Shown: one piece after another, positions 1 through 5,600 of the stretch
How positions within the stretch are numbered: position 1 is the first letter of the stretch
Layout of the letters: each line of letters begins with the position of its first letter
Source: Candidatus Poribacteria bacterium
Lineage (GTDB): Bacteria; Poribacteria; WGA-4E; WGA-3G
Direction of reading: 5' to 3'
DNA: 7,295 nucleotides
Assembly: GCA_028818995.1 (NCBI GenBank)
Contig: JAPPMR010000431.1
Location: 1 to 7,295, forward strand
Notes under the pieces: model-generated
Seen by the model: only the letters and a program-made list of their open reading frames with translations
Told to the model about the DNA's origin: nothing
Database searches by the model: none
Position numbers and translations under genes: made by a program

Positions 1-999
1 GATCAGTTCAGCCGCTAACATCTCCTTGAGTTGTTGGAGTTTTGCTACAGGGTCATTCTGTGTGTCACTTTCAGTAGGATTACTGGTTTCAGATTGGGTG
101 TCCATTGCGCTGCCGATTTGCTGCCCCGATGGACCACCAGCACGGAGCCCTACGCCCAGGCCGAAACCGCCGCTTAGCGCTTCCACCAAGCCACTGTTTG
201 GGTTTGCCGCTTTTATCTTCGCAATTTCAATTTCCTGCTCCAATTTATAACCCTCATCCGTGGCTTTCAAATCATAGTCCTCATATTTCCTCAACCTAAC
301 TTTGTCATCATCGGTAATGTCGATCCTTTTAACATTGAATTTGTTTATTTCAATTCCGTTACGCTGAAACTCCGGACTGATACCATGCTTAATGGATTCA
401 CCAAGATCGATAATGTGATCCATGAAATCAGTAGCTGAAATATTCTCGTTATTAACGAGAATATTAAGATCCCTGGACAACTGTTGCTGAATCGTACCGT
501 GGAAACTATCTTTGACCGACTTATAGCTAAAGTAACCCTCTGGTAAAGTTTTGTTAATTACCATTTTAGTCAGGAATTCCTGTGACTCAATTATTTGCAT
601 GCTCCAATCCCCATGAGATACGACATGGAATCCGATAGGGGTATCGCTGTTGCCCCGTCGTTTCTCAACTAACAACGGTGCCGGGGTTCCCCACTTGATC
701 GCCTTTGTTTCCATTTTGTTGACGACCCAGACTTGGGCTGGGCTGCGCGTTTGACCGCCAAACGCGCCCGCGACTATTCCTCGCATCCAAGGTATATTCT
801 TAGTTGATAATACATGTCCTCCTTCTCGTGGACCCAATGGTTCACCAACTATTTTTCCATCCTTTAAAAAGATAGCCTCCTGGCTCTCAGCTACAATCAA
901 CTTTGTCCACTTGCTAACATCGTCTCTCGGAAACTTCCATGCAATTGCATCGTCTGCTTTCGGTTTATACATAATATTGTCTACGTCTATAATAGCCAT
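1..999 (-). CDS. SPFH-domain protein, YdjI-like (stomatin/prohibitin superfamily), partial at 3' end
   Basis: An open frame of 333 codons runs from ATG at 999-997 to the window edge without a stop, so the C-terminus is missing. The start is supported by GGAGG at 1010-1006, seven bases upstream. Residues 18-225 resemble the SPFH domain of the YdjI (COG4260) group: AIAWKFPRDD, then AESQEAIFLKDGKI, then the characteristic IKWGTPAPLL (KWGT at 102-105). There is no N-terminal membrane helix, as is usual for that group. A charged, probably helical stretch (about 225-265) follows, then a Gly-rich linker (275-297), a polar Ser/Thr/Asp linker, and DPVAKLQQLKEMLAAELI. That last segment looks like the start of a SHOCT-type C-terminal helix pair. 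Family members are thought to oligomerise on membranes; the substrate or partner here is unknown. It follows the 348-residue membrane-protein gene by 70 bases and is probably co-transcribed with it. Assignment to the SPFH superfamily is fairly sure; the exact role is not. Confidence 0.85.
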   Translation of the reverse strand, partial: MAIIDVDNIMYKPKADDAIAWKFPRDDVSKWTKLIVAESQEAIFLKDGKIVGEPLGPREGGHVLSTKNIPWMRGIVAGAFGGQTRSPAQVWVVNKMETKAIKWGTPAPLLVEKRRGNSDTPIGFHVVSHGDWSMQIIESQEFLTKMVINKTLPEGYFSYKSVKDSFHGTIQQQLSRDLNILVNNENISATDFMDHIIDLGESIKHGISPEFQRNGIEINKFNVKRIDITDDDKVRLRKYEDYDLKATDEGYKLEQEIEIAKIKAANPNSGLVEALSGGFGLGVGLRAGGPSGQQIGSAMDTQSETSNPTESDTQNDPVAKLQQLKEMLAAELI

Positions 1000-1005
1000 T
1001 TTTTA

Positions 1006-1010
1006 CCTCC
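1006..1010 (-). promoter_or_regulatory. Ribosome binding site of the SPFH gene
   Basis: The minus strand reads GGAGGTAAAAA directly before ATG at 999, a full Shine-Dalgarno core at good spacing. It lies eight bases downstream of the 12-bp intercistronic stem (1019-1056), so that stem does not cover it. Translation of the second gene can therefore initiate independently. Confidence 0.75.
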
Positions 1011-1018
1011 ATATAGTG

Positions 1019-1056
1019 CTTCGGCACAACAGTATTCAGATTGAGTTGTGCCGAAG
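1019..1056 (-). other. Perfect 12-bp intercistronic inverted repeat
   Basis: CTTCGGCACAAC at 1019-1030 is the exact reverse complement of GTTGTGCCGAAG at 1045-1056, with a 14-base AT-rich loop. It lies between the stop of the 348-residue gene and the RBS of the SPFH gene. In the minus-strand transcript no U-tract follows it, so it does not look like an intrinsic terminator for the operon. An mRNA processing or stability element, or a protein-binding palindrome, is a reasonable inference. Confidence 0.75.
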
Positions 1057-1058
1057 GC

Positions 1059-1084
1059 GGCATCGTAAACTATGATGCCTTTTT
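1059..1084 (+). terminator. Candidate intrinsic terminator for plus-strand transcription
   Basis: GGCATCGTA (1059-1067) pairs with TATGATGCC (1071-1079), including one G-T wobble, around an AAC loop. TTTTT at 1080-1084 follows. The geometry is that of a rho-independent terminator on the plus strand, yet no plus-strand gene lies upstream. The minus-strand stop codon TAG of the 348-residue gene (1072-1070) falls in and beside the loop. It may block antisense transcription, or simply be an intercistronic hairpin read from the other side. Confidence 0.4.
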
Positions 1085-2116
1085 ATCTCTTATCAGTCTG
1101 CTTATACCAGTTACAGCTTTGTCCGCAAGTTCTACTTCTTCTTCGGCCCCGTATATTTCAAACAGTGGGCCTTCTATTAAACACGTTAGTGCTTGTCCAC
1201 CACTCAAATCAAGTTTAAATGCCTTGCCTTCTGCCATAAACTTGCCATCTTTATCTCCATCTTTGTCTCCTTCTTTATATCCTCTTTTTACTTTCAAGGA
1301 GTCGGGCAATTTAGAGTTAAACGAGTCACCGAACGCATCTCTTAGTGTTTGGTGAACCTGACCGGCAAGAAGAGGGCCAACGAAGAAGGGGTTCAGGTAA
1401 CCTAAACACCCAGCACCTAAGCATCCACAGCATCCTATATTACCGCATCCCGGATTAATGATGTTCATTTCCTTCTCCAACCTGGTGACCTCGCGTTCTT
1501 CGCTAAATATGCTAACTCTCACGATATCTTCGTAGAAATATTCCGATGTAGTCTCTTTGTTAGGTTGATCACTGGGCCAATTATATTTGCAGCTGTATAC
1601 AGTGAGGGAATTCTCAGCAATGTGCAGGATCATCAGATCCCAGATGGAATACAGATATTCCTGTCCTTCGGTCTTTCCGCGAAGTATTTCTTCTTCATCT
1701 AACCGAGACTCTGTCCACCAGATCGGTCCCTTTAAAATTACTGATTCCCCTATTGTTTCGGATTCATCTAATGTCATCTTATCAAGAGACCTCTCTTTGA
1801 GCTTTTCAAGGTCTTCTTGCAACCACTCGGTCATTTGCTCGGTTGATGGTCGTGCATCATACCTTCCTTTCGCTTTAGTATACGCATAATACGTGAAGCC
1901 TCCCAATATAACCCCTATAGATCCCACAGCTACACCAAAAAAACCCCAAATTAATAGACTTTTGAAATCACCTTCAGTAACAGCATTGAGACCGGGGATA
2001 ATAATAATAATACCTAAGAAAATGAAAGGTAAGGCAAGTATAATTAAACCCCGTTGTAGTTTCGGTTCTGGCATAAACCATGACTTGATTTGACTACGTT
2101 TATCTTCTGTTTGCAT
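1070..2116 (-). CDS. Two-TM membrane protein with cysteine cluster, probable SPFH partner (function unknown)
   Basis: This 348-residue gene starts with ATG at 2116 behind AGGAGG (2130-2125, eight bases upstream) and ends with TAG. Two hydrophobic segments are clear: about 21-43 (GLIILALPFIFLGIIIIIPG) and about 53-78, followed by positively charged KAKGR, which suggests a large cytoplasmic C-terminal part. Residues 90-115 are charged and probably helical. Residues 120-205 look beta-rich, with ILKGPIWW near the start and EYFYEDIVRVSIFSEE near the end; this faintly recalls small PH-like membrane-associated domains. At 223-237 a cluster of five cysteines (C224, C229, C230, C232, C237) precedes a hydrophobic stretch (239-252). 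An acidic/basic repeat KEGDKDGDKDGK lies at 281-292. No enzymatic motif is visible. It sits immediately upstream of the SPFH gene in the same orientation, so a joint role at the membrane is likely but inferred. No family name is assigned. Confidence 0.85.
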   Translation of the reverse strand: MQTEDKRSQIKSWFMPEPKLQRGLIILALPFIFLGIIIIIPGLNAVTEGDFKSLLIWGFFGVAVGSIGVILGGFTYYAYTKAKGRYDARPSTEQMTEWLQEDLEKLKERSLDKMTLDESETIGESVILKGPIWWTESRLDEEEILRGKTEGQEYLYSIWDLMILHIAENSLTVYSCKYNWPSDQPNKETTSEYFYEDIVRVSIFSEEREVTRLEKEMNIINPGCGNIGCCGCLGAGCLGYLNPFFVGPLLAGQVHQTLRDAFGDSFNSKLPDSLKVKRGYKEGDKDGDKDGKFMAEGKAFKLDLSGGQALTCLIEGPLFEIYGAEEEVELADKAVTGISRLIRDKKAS

Positions 2117-2124
2117 TTAACATT

Positions 2125-2130
2125 CCTCCT
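2125..2130 (-). promoter_or_regulatory. Strong Shine-Dalgarno site of the 348-residue gene
   Basis: AGGAGG lies eight bases before the ATG on the minus strand and fixes that start. A small hairpin, TTGGTA (2136-2141) with TACCAA (2147-2152), lies five bases upstream of it in the leader and could modulate access. Confidence 0.75.
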
Positions 2131-2161
2131 ATGTCTTGGTAAAGAATACCAAATTCCTCTT

Positions 2162-2204
2162 CCTAAGTTGTATCTATTTTAACCTAAGTTGCTACCTATG
2201 TAGC
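2162..2204 (-). promoter_or_regulatory. Possible promoter and operator of the two-gene SPFH operon
   Basis: On the minus strand TAAAAT (2181-2176) matches a -10 hexamer at five of six positions. The hexamer 17 bases upstream, GCTACA (2204-2199), is a poor -35 match, so an activator or a different sigma factor would be needed. The 9-mer CCTAAGTTG (plus strand) occurs twice, at 2162-2170 and 2183-2191. The copies are 21 bases apart, two helical turns, and bracket the -10. GCTAC/GTAGC (2191-2204) forms a small palindrome next to them. The implied leader is about 50 bases. This is a sequence-pattern call only. Confidence 0.3.
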
Positions 2205-2448
2205 ACAATCTTCCAGATTATGTCATAAGGACGTAAACTGGATGAAGATTAAGAAAATATTTCGGTAATTCTAATTTTATCCAAACTCGGTAGGTGCGGT
2301 TTCTAACCGCACCGGATATTTCTCCAAATTACCGAATTAATAAATTAATCCTCATGAAGTTTACGCTACAAAATATTGGCTAATTAGGCATTTTTCATTA
2401 AAGACGGTGTTTCTCATGTCTAAAAACTTATTGGTAGTAACTTGGGTA
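2180..2448. mobile_element. Possible MITE-like element with imperfect terminal inverted repeats
   Basis: The left edge reads inward TAACCTAAGTTGCTACC (2180-2196). The right edge read inward on the minus strand is TACCCAAGTTACTACC (2448-2433). These agree at 14 of 16 positions with one gap. ATTT occurs on both outer sides (2176-2179 and 2449-2452) and could be a short target duplication, though in AT-rich DNA that may be chance. The 269-bp unit has no coding capacity and encloses the nested palindrome. No transposase is in the window, so it would have to be non-autonomous. The nested palindrome itself is certain; the outer boundaries are tentative. Confidence 0.35.
2232..2365. repeat. Nested three-tier palindromic element
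   Basis: There are three concentric inverted repeats. The core is GGTGCGGTT (2293-2301), loop TCT, AACCGCACC (2305-2313), a perfect 9-bp GC-rich stem. The middle tier is TTCGGTAATT (2261-2270) with AATTACCGAA (2327-2336), a perfect 10 bp. The outer tier pairs 2232-2252 with 2345-2365: CGTAAACT matches AGTTTACG exactly, then ATGA/TCAT and GATTAA/TTAATC pair with small mismatches between. The arrangement is far from chance and would fold as a long cruciform or RNA hairpin from either strand. It could be a dispersed genomic repeat, a MITE core or a bidirectional transcription barrier between the two transcription units. Confidence 0.8.
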
Positions 2449-2606
2449 ATTTAGGACTTACGTATTTTTTCAGCTCGGACATATCAACCGCCGCTGAAGA
2501 GATTTGAAACCTCATCAACAAAGATGTTTGCGCCCGTACTGATTGATCGTGAATTCTCCTTTTCAGAGTTTGGCACAGTACAAAACCTACGCCATGCAGT
2601 GAAATA
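2366..2606. other. Non-coding stretch downstream of the large gene
   Basis: No convincing gene, RNA or intrinsic terminator is visible here on either strand. The left part (to 2448) is the right arm of the putative mobile unit. TTCAGC (2469-2474) and GCTGAA (2493-2498) make a weak inverted repeat with an 18-base loop, but no U-tract follows on the minus strand. The large gene therefore has no recognisable terminator of its own, unless the nested palindrome further on serves that purpose. Confidence 0.5.
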
Positions 2607-5600
2607 TTACTTCCGTATCAACATCTTGCGCGTAGCAGAAAAATCGCCTGCTTTTAATGTATAGAAATACACACCACTTGCGACAGGCTCGCCAACAGCG
2701 TTTCTGCCATCCCAGTGTGCAGATCGCGTACGACTCTGATAAATCCCTGCGCGCTGATGTCCTAAATCCAAAGCACGCACAACATGCCCATTTATGTCAT
2801 AGATCGTCAATTTGACCTCTGCAGGTTTTGCCAACTGATACGGTATCCACGTCTCTGGATTGAACGGGTTTGGATAGTTCGCTAACAACGCAGTCTCTTT
2901 TGGCGTGAGTGCTGCCAAGAGTTGCTCTAAAAACAGGATGCCGCGTTGTGAGATTGGGTCCGTGAGGTTCGCTTGCTGTGCTTGTGTGAGCCAGCGCTGC
3001 ACGTCTGCAGAGGTCAGTTGTCCTGCGGCTTGATCACGGATAATAGAAGGTGCTGCTGGGACTTTTCCGAGTGCCGCTGCGACGGCGACGAGGTCTTGAA
3101 TATTGACCTCACCATCACCATTGATATCCGCATTATTTTCGCCAGGTTTTCCGAGTGCCGCTGCGACGGCGACGAGGTCTTGGATGTTGACAACGCCATC
3201 GCCATTGACATCCTCAGGGACTCCTGAATCTACAATATCTGCCGATTGTGTTGTCTTTAAGAACTGTGCAACCCCTGTATTCATTATCAAATTGATTTCT
3301 TCTTCGCTCAATGCCTTGGAGAAGACGGCGTAATCGTCTACTGTTAAATGTTTTGCAAAATCACCAATGCGGTAAGTGGCGTTCCCACCATCCGTTTCTT
3401 GAAAATCTGTCTCAGCGACCTTCACACCATCAGCATAAATCCTAAATTTTTCGCCATCATTTGTGACGGCTATGTGTACCCAAGTATCCGTTTCAAAAAC
3501 ACCAGGGTCAGTCTCACAGAGATTATCCCATGACCATACGCCATCAACAAATCCGCGCCAAGAGATGATTCCTTCTTGAGGAAAAATGAACAAGGTGTTA
3601 TGGCCGGATTCTATCGGTAAACTCCGCCAGACGTGTTCGTAATATCCTGTTCCCCGATAAACCCAAACAGCAAGTGAGAACGGATCCCTTTTGAAAAGGT
3701 CACCGTGGAGTGAGTCTGAGGTTTCCATTTCAACATAGCCATCTCCATCAAGTGCTAACGCATCCCCAAATTTACCATCAATATAGCTGGTTGTACCTAC
3801 GATTTCACCGTGGTTACCATTTCCAGAGGTGTCTTCTGAGTTCCCGTCAAAGGGGTAGTATGCCACTAAATCTGCGGCACCGTTGACATGAGCGGTGGCG
3901 GAAGGCGTTTTCTTTGCGGGCTTAACTGGAGAAAGACTGGCGATGACGATGGCATATGGCCTTCGCAATCCTGTGACAAGGTCTTCAACGTTTGAGCCAT
4001 CAAGGTTGGCACGCTGAATCTTACTCGTGGACGCGTGGCCCTCTTCCGTCCAATACATCTTGCCCCTTTCTACATCTAACGCAATATCTATTGGACCATA
4101 TGACGACAACTTTGCTGGACTGTTGACGACTTCTTCTATGTCAGAACCATCTAAATTTGCGCGCAGGATTTTATTCGCGTAAACGTTTATCCAATACATC
4201 TTGCCCCCTTCTACATCTAATGCAATGCCGCGTGGTTCCACCACTCCTTCTGTGACAAGGTGTCCCATATCCGAACCATCGAGGTTCGCCCGCCAGATGC
4301 TTCCCCCGAACGGTCTGCCTCCCCTGGACCACGTGATTTTTGTCCAATATATCTTGCCCCCTTCTACATCTAACGCAAAGTCTATTGGCTCTTCTGTCGG
4401 TGGGACGATGTCTTCTATGTTGGAACCATTGAGGTTCGCCCGCTGGATGCTGCCATCCCCCCAATAGACATCCCCCGTCCAATAATAAATCTTGCCTTCT
4501 TCCACATCTAACGCAATATCCCATACACCTTCCAATCCTGTGACGATGTCTTCTATGTTGGAACCATCTAAATTTGCGCGCAGGATTTTATACTTGTACT
4601 TCCCATCAAAATCTCTGTCCCGGTCTGTCCAATACATCTTTCCCCCTACATCTAACGCTAGTCCGTATGGCCTCTGCGAGAATCCGATGTCTTCTATGCT
4701 GGTCCCGTCGTGGTTCGCCCGCTGGATTTTACCTGTTTGCATGTCTGTCCAATACATCTTCAGCAGCCCTTCTTCTATTCTTGCAGTGACAGGAACTTCT
4801 ACGGTGAGCGGATCCCCTTTATAGTTCTTTATCGCGGCAGCGTCCACACTGAAGGTGAGAACCTTATCTGTCCCAAGTTCTGTCCCATCAAAGTTAAGTA
4901 CTACTGTTATACTTCTACTGCTGCCGTGAGTTCGTTCAATTTTGTTCACACTAATGCCCGGAATCCCAGATATACTCACCGCATTTTGGATGGTGATGAG
5001 GTCATCTTCGTAAGTAACAGCATCATTTAGTTGCAGCAGTACCTCACTCCCATCCAGCGTTTCCTCTGTCAATACCTTAGGTTGAGTGGAGGCGTGAAGT
5101 TCTTCCTCGTGTGCCAAGACATATAATTCTGCGGTGATTTCGCCCCCTATGTATCTTGTGATGGCATCTGCTGCCATACTGAAGGTAAGGTTGGCATTCG
5201 TGTCAAAGTCGGAGTGATCAAAGTCGAGTGTAACCTTTATCTCGTTATCGTTGATTCGTTCCACATTATCGGGGTTTATCGTTACGCCCTCAATGCCGTC
5301 GACTGTCAATGCATTTCTGATTTTGGATATGTCCGTCACGTAAGCCGCCCCTGTAGGTTTAAGTTCCAGTAAGATGGTGGCACCATCCAGGGTTCCCTCT
5401 GTTACCCACACGCTTGTCTTTGGATGTGACACCTCTAACTCTGGCACGGGAAGATGAAATACAGTATAGGAATGGGTATAATCTAAATTGCCTTGCGTGT
5501 CAAAGTCTTCATAAGAGATATTGCCCTGCTTATCAATAGCAATGAAAATCAAATCAAAACTGTCCTCTCCACGTTTCAAGCTCTCCTCTACCCACTGCGT

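Noticed and set aside
1041..1355. Plus-strand 104-codon Ser/Pro-rich frame.
   Set aside because: Antisense to the well-supported 348-residue gene, and low-complexity as expected for an antisense shadow.
2469..2498. TTCAGC/GCTGAA inverted repeat as terminator of the protease gene.
   Set aside because: Six base pairs with an 18-base loop, and on the minus strand it is followed by A's rather than a U-tract.
2524..2664. Plus-strand frame of 46 codons beginning MFAPVLIDREFSF, open also upstream towards 2458.
   Set aside because: No ribosome binding site of note, no recognised family, and its last third is antisense to the conserved tail of the protease gene. It could be a gene remnant but I cannot support it.
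4171..4524. Minus-strand 117-codon frame inside the propeller region, repetitive and Arg/Gly-rich.
   Set aside because: It is a shadow of the YWTD repeats in another frame; the repeats make it look structured.
3945..4766. Regularly spaced DNA repeats that could suggest a CRISPR-like or tandem array.
   Set aside because: Repeats are diverged, spaced by 120-150 bases and in coding phase; they are propeller blades.
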